NCBI GenBank assembly: GCA_036937835.1
Contig: CM072870.1
Location: forward strand, 1,922,001 to 1,986,000
DNA: 64,000 bases
Reading direction: 5' to 3'
Source: Pampus argenteus
Lineage: Eukaryota; Chordata; Actinopteri; Scombriformes; Stromateidae
The translations under genes were made by a program, and so were the position numbers. Of the stretch, positions 10,648 to 23,558 are shown one piece after another. Under the pieces are notes generated by a model. The model did no database searches. It was not told where the DNA came from and saw only the letters and a program-made list of their open reading frames with translations. Positions within the stretch are counted from its first letter, which is position 1. Every line of letters starts with the position of its first letter.

Positions 10648-11496
10648 CTAATCATTAGAAATTAGTTACTTGTTGATGGCAAAAATGGTTTTGATTGAAA
10701 ATATTGCTCCTTGTTTAAGAAAAACTGTAGTTGTCAGTTTTGGCCTGAGAGAAAGGTATTTTTACAAATGTTACAGTAAAAGCTGCAGGAAGGTCTCAGA
10801 AGTGAGTTTTTTGGTCCTAATCATTAGAAATCAGTTACTTGTTGATGGCAAACATGGTTTTGATTGAAAATATTGCTCCTTGTTTAAGAAAAACTGTAGT
10901 TGTCAGTTTTGGCCTGAGAGAAAGCTATTTTTTACAAATGTTACAGTAAAAGCTGCAGGAAGCTCTCAGAAGTGAGCTTTTTGGTCCAAATCATTAGAAA
11001 TCAGTTACTTGTTGATAGCAAACATGGTTTTGATTGAAAATATTGCTCCTTGTTTAAGAAAAACTGTAGTTGTCAGTTTTGGCCTGAGACAAAGCTATTT
11101 TTTTTACAAATGTTACAGTAAAAGCTGCAGGAAGCTCTCAGAAGTGAGTTTTTTGGTCCTAATCATTAGAAATCAGTTACTTGTTGATGGCAAACATGGT
11201 TTTGATTGAAAATATTGCTCCTTGTTTAAGAAAAACTGTAGTTGTCAGTTTTGGCCTGAGAGAAAGGTATTTTTACATATGTTACAGTAAAAGCTGCAGG
11301 AAGCTCTCAGAAGTGAGTTTTTTGGTCCTAATCATTAGAAATCAGTTACTTGTTGATGGCAAACATGGTTTTGATTGAAAATATTGCTCCTTGTTTAAGA
11401 AAAACTGTAGTTGTCAGTTTTGGCCTGAGAGAAAGGTATTTTTACATATGTTACAGTAAAAGCTGCAGGAAGCTCTCAGAAGTGAGTTTTTTGGTC
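10648..11496 (+). repeat. 169-bp-class island (5 monomers)
   Basis: These are the first 169-bp-class units: GGCCTGAGAGAAAG or GGCCTGAGACAAAG replaces the 178-bp dyad, and ACTGTAG replaces ACTATAG. Lengths are 169, 170, 172, 169 and 169 bp, the extras being T-tract changes. Confidence 0.93.
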
Positions 11497-11852
11497 CTAA
11501 TCATTAGAAAGCAGTTACTTGTTGATGACAAACATGGTTTTGATTGAAAATATTGCTCCTTGTTTAAGTAAAACTGTAGTTGTCAGTTTTGGCCTTCTCT
11601 CGCCGAGAGAAAGCTATTTTTACAAATGTTATAGTAAAAGCTGCAGGAAGCTCTAAGAAGTGAGTTTTTTGGTCCTAATCATTAGAATTCATTTAATTGT
11701 TGATGGCAAACATGGTTTTGATTGAAAATATTGCTCCTTGTTTAAGTAAAACTGTAGTTGTCAGTTTTGGGCTTCTCTCTCCGAGAGAAAGCTATTTTTA
11801 CAAATGTTACAGTAAAAGCTGCAGGAAGCTCTCTGAAGTGAGTTTTGTGGTC
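11497..11852 (+). repeat. Two-unit 178-bp-class island
   Basis: Two dyad-bearing units with ACTGTAG, flanked on both sides by 169-bp units. They are copies of 10292-10647 created by the 1205-bp duplication. Confidence 0.93.
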
Positions 11853-14662
11853 CTAATCATTAGAAATTAGTTACTTGTTGATGGCAAAAATGGTTTTGAT
11901 TGAAAATATTGCTCCTTGTTTAAGAAAAACTGTAGTTGTCAGTTTTGGCCTGAGAGAAAGGTATTTTTACAAATGTTACAGTAAAAGCTGCAGGAAGGTC
12001 TCAGAAGTGAGTTTTTTGGTCCTAATCATTAGAAATCAGTTACTTGTTGATGGCAAACATGGTTTTGATTGAAAATATTGCTCCTTGTTTAAGAAAAACT
12101 GTAGTTGTCAGTTTTGGCCTGAGAGAAAGCTATTTTTTACAAATGTTACAGTAAAAGCTGCAGGAAGCTCTCAGAAGTGAGCTTTTTGGTCCAAATCATT
12201 AGAAATCAGTTACTTGTTGATAGCAAACATGGTTTTGATTGAAAATATTGCTCCTTGTTTAAGAAAAACTGTAGTTGTCAGTTTTGGCCTGAGACAAAGC
12301 TATTTTTTTTACAAATGTTACAGTAAAAGCTGCAGGAAGCTCTCAGAAGTGAGTTTTTTGGTCCTAATCATTAGAAATCAGTTACTTGTTGATGGCAAAC
12401 ATGGTTTTGATTGAAAATATTGCTCCTTGTTTAAGAAAAACTGTAGTTGTCAGTTTTGGCCTGAGAGAAAGGTATTTTTACATATGTTACAGTAAAAGCT
12501 GCAGGAAGCTCTCAGAAGTGAGTTTTTTGGTCCTAATCATTAGAAATCAGTTACTTGTTGATGGCAAACATGGTTTTGATTGAAAATATTGCTCCTTGTT
12601 TAAGAAAAACTGTAGTTGTCAGTTTTGGCCTGAGAGAAAGGTATTTTTACAAATGTTACAGTAAAAGCTGCAGGAAGCTCTCAAAAGTGAGTTTTTTGGT
12701 CTTAATTATTAGAAATCAGTTACTTGTTGATGGCAACCATAGTTTTGATTGAAAATATTGCTCCTTGTTTAAGAAAAACTGTAGTTGTCAGTTTTGGCCT
12801 GAGAGAAAGGTATTTTTACAAATGTTACAGTAAAAGCTGCAGGAAGGTCTCAGAAGTGAGTTTTTTGGTCCTAATCATTAGAAATCAGTTACTTGTTGAT
12901 GGCAAACATGGTTTTGATTGAAAATATTGCTCCTTGTTTAAGAAAAACTGTAGTTGTCAGTTTTGGCCTGAGAGAAAGCTATTTTTTACAAATGTTACAG
13001 TAAAAGCTGCAGGAAGCTCTCAGAAGTGAGCTTTTTGGTCCTAATCATTAGAAATCAGTTACTTGTTGATGGCAAACATGGTTTTGATTGAAAATATTGC
13101 TCCTTGTTTAAGAAAAACTGTAGTTGTCAGTTTTGGCCTGAGAGAAAGGTATTTTTACATATGTTACAGTAAAAGCTGCAGGAAGCTCTCAGAAGTGAGT
13201 TTTTTGGTCCTAATCATTAGAAATCAGTTACTTGTTGATGGCAAACATGGTTTTGATTGAAAATATTGCTCCTTGTTTAAGAAAAACTGTAGTTGTCAGT
13301 TTTGGCCTGAGAGAAAGGTATTTTTTACAAATGTTACAGTAAAAGCTGCAGGAAGCTCTCAAAAGTGAGTTTTTTGGTCCTAATCATTAGAAGTCAGGTA
13401 CTTGTTGATGGCAAACGTGGTTTTGATTGAAAATATTGCTCCATGTTTAAGAAAAACTGTAGTTGTCAGTTTTGGCCTGAGACAAAGCTATTTTTACAAA
13501 TGTTACAGTAAAAGCTGCAGGAAGCTCTCAGAAGTGAGTTTTTTGGTACTAATCATTAGAAATCAGTTACTTGTTGATGGCAACCATAGTTTTGATTGAA
13601 AATATTGCTCCTTGTTTAAGAAAAACTGTAGTTGTCAGTTTTGGCCTGAGAGAAAGCTATTTTTACTAATGTTACAGTAAAAGCTGCAGGAAGCTCTCAG
13701 AAGTGAGTTTTTTGGTCCTAATTATTAGAAATCAGTTACTTGTTGATGGCAAAGATGGTTTTGATTGAAAATATTGCTCCATGTTTAAGAAAAACTGTAG
13801 TTGTCAGTTTTGGCCTGAGAGAAAGTTATTTTTACAAATGTTACAGTAAAAGCTGCAGGAAGCTCTCAGAAGTGAGTTTTTTGGTCCTAATCATTAGAAA
13901 TCACTTACTTGTTGATGGCAAACATGGTTTTGATTAAATATATTGCTCCTTGTTTAAGAAAAACTGTAGTTGTCAGTTCTGGCCTGAGACAAAGCTATTT
14001 TTTACAAATGTGACAGTAAAAGCTGCAGGAAGCTCTCAGAAGTGAGTATTTTGGTCCTAATCATTAGAAATCAGTTACTTGTTGATGGCAAATATGGTTT
14101 TGATTGAAAATATTGCTCCTTGTTTAAGAAAAACTGTAGTTGTCAGTTTTGGCCTGAGAGAAAGGTATTTTTTACAAATGTTACAGTAAAAGCTGCAGGA
14201 AGCTCTCAGAAGTGAGTTTTTTGGTCCTAATCATTAGAAATCAGTTACTTGTTGATGGCAAATATGTTTTTGATTGAAAATATTGCTCCTTGTTTAAGAG
14301 AAACTGTAGTTGTCAGTTTTGGCCTGAGAGAAAGCTATTTTTACAAATGTTTCAGTAAAAGCTGCAGGAAGCTCTCAGAAGTGAGTTTTTTGGTCCTAAT
14401 CATTAGAAATCAGTTACTTGTTGATGGCAACCATGGTTTTGATTGAAAATATTGCTCCTTGTTTAAGAAAAACTGTAGTTGTCAGTTTTGGCCTGAGAGA
14501 AAGCTATTTTTTACAAATGTTACAGTAAAAGCTGCAGGAAGCTCTCAGAAGTGAGTTTTTTGGTCCTAATCATTAGAAATCAGTTACTTGTTGATGGCAA
14601 ACATGGTTTTGATTGAAAATATTGCTCCTTGTTTAAGAAAAACTGTAGTTGTCAGTTTTGGC

Positions 14663-14717
14663 CTGAGAGAAAGGTATTTTTACAAATGTTACAGTAAAAG
14701 CTGCAGGAAGCTCTCAG
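14663..14717. repeat. Long-range inverted repeat of the 169-bp class (representative)
   Basis: CTGAGAG at 14663-14669 is the exact reverse complement of CTCTCAG at 14711-14717, with a 41-nt spacer. The left arm exists only in the 169-bp class, because loss of TCTCTCGCC joins CCT to GAGAG. Variants GAGACAAAG and CTCAAAAG each break the pairing. The pairing may be accidental. Confidence 0.5.
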
Positions 14718-15861
14718 AAGTGAGTTTTTTGGTCCTAATCATTAGAAATCAGTTACTTGTTGATGGCAAACATGGTTTTGATTGAAAATATTGCTCCTTG
14801 TTTAAGAAAAACTGTAGTTGTCAGTTTTGGCCTGAGAGAAAGGTATTTTTACAAATGTTACAGTAAAAGCTGCAGGAAGCTCTCAGAAGTGAGTTTTTTG
14901 GTCCTAATCATTAGAAATCAGTTACTTGTTGATGGCAAACATGGTTTTGATTGAAAATATTGCTCCTTGTTTAAGAAAAACTGTAGTTGTCAGTTTTGGC
15001 CTGAGAGAAAGGTATTTTTTACAAATGTTACAGTAAAAGCTGCAGGAAGCTCTCAAAAGTGAGTTTTTTGGTCCTAATCATTAGAAGTCAGGTACTTGTT
15101 GATGGCAAACGTGGTTTTGATTGAAAATATTGCTACTTGTTTAAGAAAAACTGTCGTTGTCAGTTTTGGCCTGAGACAAAGCTATTTTTACAAATGTTAC
15201 AGTAAAAGCTGCAGGAAGCTCTCAGAAGTGAGTTTTTTGGTACTAATCATTAGAAATCAGTTACTTGTTGATGGCAACCATAGTTTTGATTGAAAATATT
15301 GCTCCTTGTTTAAGAAAAACTGTAGTTGTCAGTTTTGGCCTGAGAGAAAGCTATTTTTACTAATGTTACAGTAAAAGCTGCAGGAAGCTCTCAGAAGTGA
15401 GTTTTTTGGTCCTAATTATTAGAAATCAGTTACTTGTTGATGGCAACCATAGTTTTGATTGAAAATATTGCTCCTTGTTTAAGAAAAACTGTAGTTGTCA
15501 GTTTTGGCCTGAGAGAAAGGTATTTTTACAAATGTTACAGTAAAAGCTGCAGGAAGGTCTCAGAAGTGAGTTTTTTGGTCCTAATCATTAGAAATCAGTT
15601 ACTTGTTGATGGCAAACATGGTTTTGATTGAAAATATTGCTCCTTGTTTAAGAAAAACTGTAGTTGTCAGTTTTGGCCTGAGAGAAAGCTATTTTTTACA
15701 AATGTTACAGTAAAAGCTGCAGGAAGCTCTCAGAAGTGAGCTTTTTGGTCCAAATCATTAGAAATCAGTTACTTGTTGATAGCAAACATGGTTTTGATTG
15801 AAAATATTGCTCCTTGTTTAAGAAAAACTGTAGTTGTCAGTTTTGGCCTGAGACAAAGCTA

Positions 15862-15870
15862 TTTTTTTTT
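15862..15870 (+). repeat. Longest poly-T tract in the monomer (9 T)
   Basis: After GAGACAAAGCTA the run is nine T, against five in the standard unit. This hypervariable tract explains most units of 170-173 bp. Confidence 0.85.
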
Positions 15871-17039
15871 ACAAATGTTACAGTAAAAGCTGCAGGAAGC
15901 TCTCAGAAGTGAGTTTTTTGGTCCTAATCATTAGAAATCAGTTACTTGTTGATGGCAAACATGGTTTTGATTGAAAATATTGCTCCTTGTTTAAGAAAAA
16001 CTGTAGTTGTCAGTTTTGGCCTGAGAGAAAGGTATTTTTACATATGTTACAGTAAAAGCTGCAGGAAGCTCTCAGAAGTGAGTTTTTTGGTCCTAATCAT
16101 TAGAAATCAGTTACTTGTTGATGGCAAACATGGTTTTGATTGAAAATATTGCTCCTTGTTTAAGAAAAACTGTAGTTGTCAGTTTTGGCCTGAGAGAAAG
16201 GTATTTTTACAAATGTTACAGTAAAAGCTGCAGGAAGCTCTCAAAAGTGAGTTTTTTGGTCCTAATCATTAGAAGTCAGGTACTTGTTGATGGCAAACGT
16301 GGTTTTGATTGAAAATATTGCTCCTTGTTTAAGAAAAACTGTAGTTGTCAGTTTTGGCCTGAGACAAAGCTATTTTTACAAATGTTACAGTAAAAGCTGC
16401 AGGAAGCTCTCAGAAGTGAGTTTTTTGGTACTAATCATTAGAAATCAGTTACTTGTTGATGGCAACCATAGTTTTGATTGAAAATATTGCTCCTTGTTTA
16501 AGAAAAACTGTAGTTGTCAGTTTTGGCCTGAGAGAAAGCTATTTTTACTAATGTTACAGTAAAAGCTGCAGGAAGCTCTCAGAAGTGAGTTTTTTGGTCC
16601 TAATTATTAGAAATCAGTTACTTGTTGATGGCAAACATGGTTTTGATTGAAAATATTGCTCCATGTTTAAGAAAAACTGTAGTTGTCAGTTTTGGCCTGA
16701 GAGAAAGTTATTTTTACAAATGTTACAGTAAAAGCTGCAGGAAGCTCTCAGAAGTGAGTTTTTTGGTCCTAATCATTAGAAATCAGTTACTTGTTGATGG
16801 CAAACGTGGTTTTGATTGAAAATATTGCTCCTTGTTTAAGAAAAACTGTAGTTGTCAGTTTTTGGCTGAGAGAAAGCTATTTTTACAAATGTTACAGTAA
16901 AAGCTGCAGGAAGCTCTCAGAAGTGAGTTTTTTGGTCCTAATCATTAGAAATCACTTACTTGTTGATGGCAAACATGGTTTTGATTAAATATATTGCTCC
17001 TTGTTTAAGAAAAACTGTAGTTGTCAGTTTTGGCCTGAG

Positions 17040-20000
17040 ACAAAGCTATTTTTTACAAATGTGACAGTAAAAGCTGCAGGAAGCTCTCAGAAGTGATTAT
17101 TTTGGTCCTAATCATTAGAAATCAGTTACTTGTTGATGGCAAATATGTTTTTGATTGAAAATATTGCTCCTTGTTTAAGAGAAATTGTAGTTGTCAGTTT
17201 TGGCCTGAGAGAAAGCTATTTTTACAAATGTTTCAGTAAAAGCTGCAGGAAGCTCTCAGAAGTGAGTTTTTTGGTCCTAATCATTAGAAATCAGTTACTT
17301 GTTGATGGCAACCATGGTTTTGATTGAAAATATTGCTCCTTGTTTAAGAAAAACTGTAGTTGTCAGTTTTGGCCTGAGAGAAAGCTATTTTTTACAAATG
17401 TTACAGTAAAAGCTGCAGGAAGCTCTCAGAAGTGAGTTTTTTGGTCCTAATCATTAGAAATCAGTTACTTGTTGATGGCAAACATGGTTTTGATTGAAAA
17501 TATTGCTCCTTGTTTAAGAAAAACTGTAGTTGTCAGTTTTGGCCTGAGAGAAAGTTATTTTTACAAATGTTACAGTAAAAGCTGCAGGAAGCTCTCAGAA
17601 GTGAGTTTTTTGGTCCTAATCATTAGAAATCAGTTACTTGTTGATGGCCAACGTGGTTTTGATTGAAAATATTGCTCCTTGTTTAAGAAAAACTGTAGTT
17701 GTCAGTTTTGGCCTGAGAGAAAGCTATTTTTACTAATGTTACAGTAAAAGCTGCAGGAAGCTCTCAGAAGTGAGTTTTTTGGTCCTAATTATTAGAAATC
17801 AGTTACTTGTTGATGGCAAACATGGTTTTGATTGAAAATATTGCTCCTTGTTTAAGAAAAACTGTAGTTGTCAGTTTTGGCCTGAGAGAAAGCTTTTTTT
17901 TACAAATGTTACAGTAAAAGCTGCAGGAAGCTCTCAGAAGTAAGTTTTTTGGTCCTAATCACTAGAAATCAGTTACTTGTTGATAGCAAACGTGGTTTTG
18001 ATTGAAAATATTGCTCCTTGTTTAAGAAAAACTGTAGTTGTCAGTTTTGGCCTGAGAGAAAGCTATTTTTACAAATGTTACAGTAAAGGCTGCAGGAAGC
18101 TCTCAGAAGTAAGTTTTTTGGTCCTAATCATTAGAAGTCAGTTACTTGTTGATGGCAAACATGGTTTTGATTGAAAATATTGCTCCTTGTTTAAGAAAAA
18201 CTGTAGTTGTCAGTTTTGGCCTGAGAGAAAGCTATTTTTACAAATGTTACAGTAAAAGCTGCAGGAGGCTCTCAGAAGTGAGTTTTTTGGTCCTAATCAT
18301 TAGAAATCACTTACTTGTTGATGGCAAACATGGTTTTGATTAAATATATTGCTCCTTGTTTAAGAAAAACTGTAGTTGTCAGTTTTGGCCTAAGACAAAG
18401 CTATTTTTTTACAAATGTTACAGTAAAAGCTGCAGGAAGCTCTCAGAAGTGAGTTTTTTGGTCCTAATCATTAGAAATCAGTTACTTGTTGATGGCAAAC
18501 ATGGTTTTGATTGAAAATATTGCTCCTTGTTTAAGAAAAACTGTAGTTGTCAGTTTTGGCCTGAGAGAAAGCTATTTTTTACAAATGTTACGGTAAAAGC
18601 TGCAGGAAGGAAGCTCTCAGAAGTGAGCTTTTTGGTCCAAATCATTAGAAATCAGTTACTTGTTGATGGCAAACATGGTTTTGATTGAAAATATTGCTCC
18701 TTGTTTAAGAAAAACTGTAGTTGTCAGTTTTGGCCTGAGAGAAAGCTATTTTTTACAAATGTTACAGTAAAAGCTGCAGGAAGCTCTCAGAAGTGAGCTT
18801 TTTGGTCCAAATCATTAGAAATCAGTTACTTGTTGATAGCAAACATGGTTTTGATTGAAAATATTGCTCCTTGTTTAAGAAAAACTGTAGTTGTCAGTTT
18901 TGGCCTGAGAGAAAGCTATTTTTACAAATGTTACAGTAAAGGCTGCAGGAAGCTCTCAGAAGTGAGTTTTTTGGTCCTAATCATTAGAAGTCAGTTACTT
19001 GTTGATGGCAAACATGGTTTTGATTGAAAATATTGCTCCTTGTTTAAGAAAAACTGTAGTTGTCAGTTTTGGCCTGAGAGAAAGGTATTTTTACAAATGT
19101 TACAGTAAAAGCTGCAGGAAGCTCTCAGAAGTGAGTTTTTTGGTCCTAATCATTAGAAATCAGTTACTTGTTGATGGCAAACATGGTTTTGATTGAAAAT
19201 ATTGCTCCTTGTTTAAGAAAAACTGTAGTTGTCAGTTTTGGCCTGAGAGAAAGGTATTTTTACAAATGTTACAGTAAAAGCTGCAGGAAGCTCTCAAAAG
19301 TGAGTTTTTTGGTCCTAATCATTAGAAGTCAGGTACTTGTTGATGGCAAACGTGGTTTTGATTGAAAATATTGCTCCTTGTTTAAGAAAAACTGTCGTTG
19401 TCAGTTTTGGCCTGAGACAAAGCTATTTTTACAAATGTTACAGTAAAAGCTGCAGGAAGCTCTCAGAAGTGAGTTTTTTGGTCCTAATTATTAGAAATCA
19501 GTTACTTGTTGATGGCAACCATAGTTTTGATTGAAAATATTGCTCCTTGTTTAAGAAAAACTGTAGTTGTCAGTTTTGGCCTGAGAGAAAGGTATTTTTA
19601 CAAATGTTACAGTAAAAGCTGCAGGAAGGTCTCAGAAGTGAGTTTTTTGGTCCTAATCATTAGAAATCAGTTACTTGTTGATGGCAAACATGGTTTTGAT
19701 TGAAAATATTGCTCCTTGTTTAAGAAAAACTGTAGTTGTCAGTTTTGGCCTGAGAGAAAGCTATTTTTTACAAATGTTACAGTAAAAGCTGCAGGAAGCT
19801 CTCAGAAGTGAGCTTTTTGGTCCAAATCATTAGAAATCAGTTACTTGTTGATAGCAAACATGGTTTTGATTGAAAATATTGCTCCTTGTTTAAGAAAAAC
19901 TGTAGTTGTCAGTTTTGGCCTGAGACAAAGCTATTTTTTTTACAAATGTTACAGTAAAAGCTGCAGGAAGCTCTCAGAAGTGAGTTTATTGGTCCTAATC

Positions 20001-22185
20001 ATTAGAAATCAGTTACTTGTTGATGGCAAACATGGTTTTGATTGAAAATATTGCTCCTTGTTTAAGAAAAACTGTAGTTGTCAGTTTTGGCCTGAGAGAA
20101 AGGTATTTTTACAAATGTTACAGTAAAAGCTGCAGGAAGCTCTCAAAAGTGAGTTTTTTGGTCCTAATCATTAGAAGTCAGGTACTTGTTGATGGCAAAC
20201 GTGGTTTTGATTGAAAATATTGCTCCTTGTTTAAGAAAAACTGTAGTTGTCAGTTTTGGCCTGAGACAAAGCTATTTTTACAAATGTTACAGTAAAAGCT
20301 GCAGGAAGCTCTCAGAAGTGAGTTTTTTGGTACTAATCATTAGAAATCAGTTACTTGTTGATGGCAACCATAGTTTTGATTGAAAATATTGCTCCTTGTT
20401 TAAGAAAAACTGTAGTTGTCAGTTTTGGCCTGAGAGAAAGCTATTTTTACTAATGTTACAGTAAAAGCTGCAGGAAGCTCTCAGAAGTGAGTTTTTTGGT
20501 CCTAATTATTAGAAATCAGTTACTTGTTGATGGCAAACGTGGTTTTGATTGAAAATATTGCTCCTTGTTTAAGAAAAACTGTAGTTGTCAGTTTTGGCCT
20601 GAGACAAAGCTATTTTTTACAAATGTGACAGTAAAAGCTGCAGGAAGCTCTCAGAAGTGAGTATTTTGGTCCTAATCATTAGAAATCAGTTACTTGTTGA
20701 TGGCAAATATGTTTTTGATTGAAAATATTGCTCCTTGTTTAAGAGAAATTGTAGTTGTCAGTTTTGGCCTGAGAGAAAGCTATTTTTACAAATGTTTCAG
20801 TAAAAGCTGCAGGAAGCTCTCAGAAGTGAGTTTTTTGGTCCTAATCATTAGAAATCAGTTACTTGTTGATGGCAACCATGGTTTTGATTGAAAATATTGC
20901 TCCTTGTTTAAGAAAAACTGTAGTTGTCAGTTTTGGCCTGAGAGAAAGCTATTTTTTACAAATGTTACAGTAAAAGCTGCAGGAAGCTCTCAGAAGTGAG
21001 TTTTTTGGTCCTAATCATTAGAAATCAGTTACTTGTTGATGGCAAACATGGTTTTGATTGAAAATATTGCTCCTTGTTTAAGAAAAACTGTAGTTGTCAG
21101 TTTTGGCCTGAGAGAAAGTTATTTTTACAAATGTTACAGTAAAAGCTGCAGGAAGCTCTCAGAAGTGAGTTTTTTGGTCCTAATCATTAGAAATCAGTTA
21201 CTTGTTGATGGCAAACGTGGTTTTGATTGAAAATATTGCTCCTTGTTTAAGAAAAACTGTAGTTGTCAGTTTTGGCCTGAGAGAAAGCTATTTCTACTAA
21301 TGTTACAGTAAAAGCTGCAGGAAGCTCTCAGAAGTGAGTTTTTTGGTCCTAATTATTAGAAATCAGTTACTTGTTGATGGCAAACATGGTTTTGATTGAA
21401 AATATTGCTCCTTGTTTAAGAAAAACTGTAGTTGTCAGTTTTGGCCTAAGACAAAGCTATTTTTTTACAAATGTTACAGTAAAAGCTGCAGGAAGCTCTC
21501 AGAAGTGAGTTTTTTGGTCCTAATCATTAGAAATCAGTTACTTGTTGATGGCAAACATGGTTTTGATTGAAAATATTGCTCCTTGTTTAAGAAAAACTGT
21601 AGTTGTCAGTTTTGGCCTGAGAGAAAGCTATTTTTTACAAATGTTACGGTAAAAGCTGCAGGAAGGAAGCTCTCAGAAGTGAGCTTTTTGGTCCAAATCA
21701 TTAGAAATCAGTTACTTGTTGATGGCAAACATGGTTTTGATTGAAAATATTGCTCCTTGTTTAAGAAAAACTGTAGTTGTCAGTTTTGGCCTGAGAGAAA
21801 GCTATTTTTTACAAATGTTACAGTAAAAGCTGCAGGAAGCTCTCAGAAGTGAGCTTTTTGGTCCAAATCATTAGAAATCAGTTACTTGTTGATAGCAAAC
21901 ATGGTTTTGATTGAAAATATTGCTCCTTGTTTAAGAAAAACTGTAGTTGTCAGTTTTGGCCTGAGAGAAAGCTATTTTTACAAATGTTACAGTAAAGGCT
22001 GCAGGAAGCTCTCAGAAGTGAGTTTTTTGGTCCTAATCATTAGAAGTCAGTTACTTGTTGATGGCAAACATGGTTTTGATTGAAAATATTGCTCCTTGTT
22101 TAAGAAAAACTGTAGTTGTCAGTTTTGGCCTGAGAGAAAGGTATTTTTACAAATGTTACAGTAAAAGCTGCAGGAAGCTCTCAAA
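17040..22185 (+). repeat. Mosaic duplication: 17.04-19.12 kb copied at 20.60-22.18 kb minus 3 units
   Basis: Segment 17040-17880 (GTGACAG, GATTATTTTGG, AAATATGTTTTTG, AAGAGAAATTG, TTTCAGTAAAAG) matches about 20600-21440 at an offset of 3564 bp. Segment 18350-19120 (GGCCTAAGACAAAG with 7 T, TTACGGTAAAAG, GGAAGGAAGC, GTAAAGGCTGC) matches about 21400-22180 at 3056 bp. The offsets differ by 508 bp, three monomers, so one copy lost or the other gained exactly three units near 17.9-18.35 kb. Confidence 0.78.
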
Positions 22186-23558
22186 AGTGAGTTTTTTGGT
22201 CCTAATCATTAGAAATCAGTTACTTGTTGATGGCAAACATGGTTTTGATTGAAAATATTGCTCCTTGTTTAAGAAAAACTGTAGTTGTCAGTTTTGGCCT
22301 GAGAGAAAGCTATTTTTTACAAATGTTACAGTAAAAGCTGCAGGAAGCTCTCAGAAGTGAGCTTTTTGGTCCAAATCATTAGAAATCAGTTACTTGTTGA
22401 TAGCAAACATGGTTTTGATTGAAAATATTGCTCCTTGTTTAAGAAAAACTGTAGTTGTCAGTTTTGGCCTGAGACAAAGCTATTTTTTTTACAAATGTTA
22501 CAGTAAAAGCTGCAGGAAGCTCTCAGAAGTGAGTTTATTGGTCCTAATCATTAGAAATCAGTTACTTGTTGATGGCAAACATGGTTTTGATTGAAAATAT
22601 TGCTCCTTGTTTAAGAAAAACTGTAGTTGTCAGTTTTGGCCTGAGAGAAAGGTATTTTTACATATGTTACAGTAAAAGCTGCAGGAAGCTCTCAGAAGTG
22701 AGTTTTTTGGTCCTAATCATTAGAAATCAGTTACTTGTTGATGGCAAACATGGTTTTGATTGAAATTATTGCTCCTTGTTTAAGAAAAACTGTAGTTGTC
22801 AGTTTTGGCCTGAGAGAAAGGTATTTTTACAAATGTTACAGTAAAAGCTGCAGGAAGCTCTCAAAAGTGAGTTTTTTGGTCCTAATCATTAGAAGTCAGG
22901 TACTTGTTGATGGCAAACGTGGTTTTGATTGAAAATATTGCTCCTTGTTTAAGAAAAACTGTAGTTGTCAGTTTTGGCCTGAGACAAAGCTATTTTTACA
23001 AATGTTACAGTAAAAGCTGCAGGAAGCTCTCAGAAGTGAGTTTTTTGGTACTAATCATTAGAAATCAGTTACTTGTTGATGGCAACCATAGTTTTGATTG
23101 AAAATATTGCTCCTTGTTTAAGAAAAACTGTAGTTGTCAGTTTTGGCCTGAGAGAAAGCTATTTTTACTAATGTTACAGTAAAAGCTGCAAGAAGCTCTC
23201 AGAAGTGAGTTTTTTGGTCCTAATTATTAGAAATCAGTTACTTGTTGATGGCAAACATGGTTTTGATTGAAAATATTGCTCCATGTTTAAGAAAAACTGT
23301 AGTTGTCAGTTTTGGCCTGAGAGAAAGTTATTTTTACAAATGTTACAGTAAAAGCTGCAGGAAGCTCTCAGAAGTGAGTTTTTTGGTCCTAATCATTAGA
23401 AATCAGTTACTTGTTGATGGCAACCATGGTTTTGATTGAAAATATTGCTCCTTGTTTAAGAAAAACTGTAGTTGTCAGTTTTGGCCTGAGAGAAAGCTAT
23501 TTTTTACAAATGTTACAGTAAAAGCTGCAGGAAGCTCTCAGAAGTGAGTTTTTTGGTC

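Larger units (their letters stand above)
10292..12701 (+). repeat. 1205-bp duplication spanning a 178/169-class border
   Basis: Copy 1 (10292-11496) and copy 2 (11497-12701) each hold two 178-bp units followed by 169, 170, 172, 169 and 169 bp units. The duplicated segment carries the class border itself, so the 178-bp pair at 11497-11852 is an island produced by duplication. Shared rare marks are GATGACAAAC, AAGTAAAACTGTAG, GTTATAG, CTCTAAGAAG, CATTTAATTG, TTTTGTGG and GATGGCAAAAATGG. The copies diverge in the last unit (TACATATG near 11448 against TACAAATG near 12653). Confidence 0.93.
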
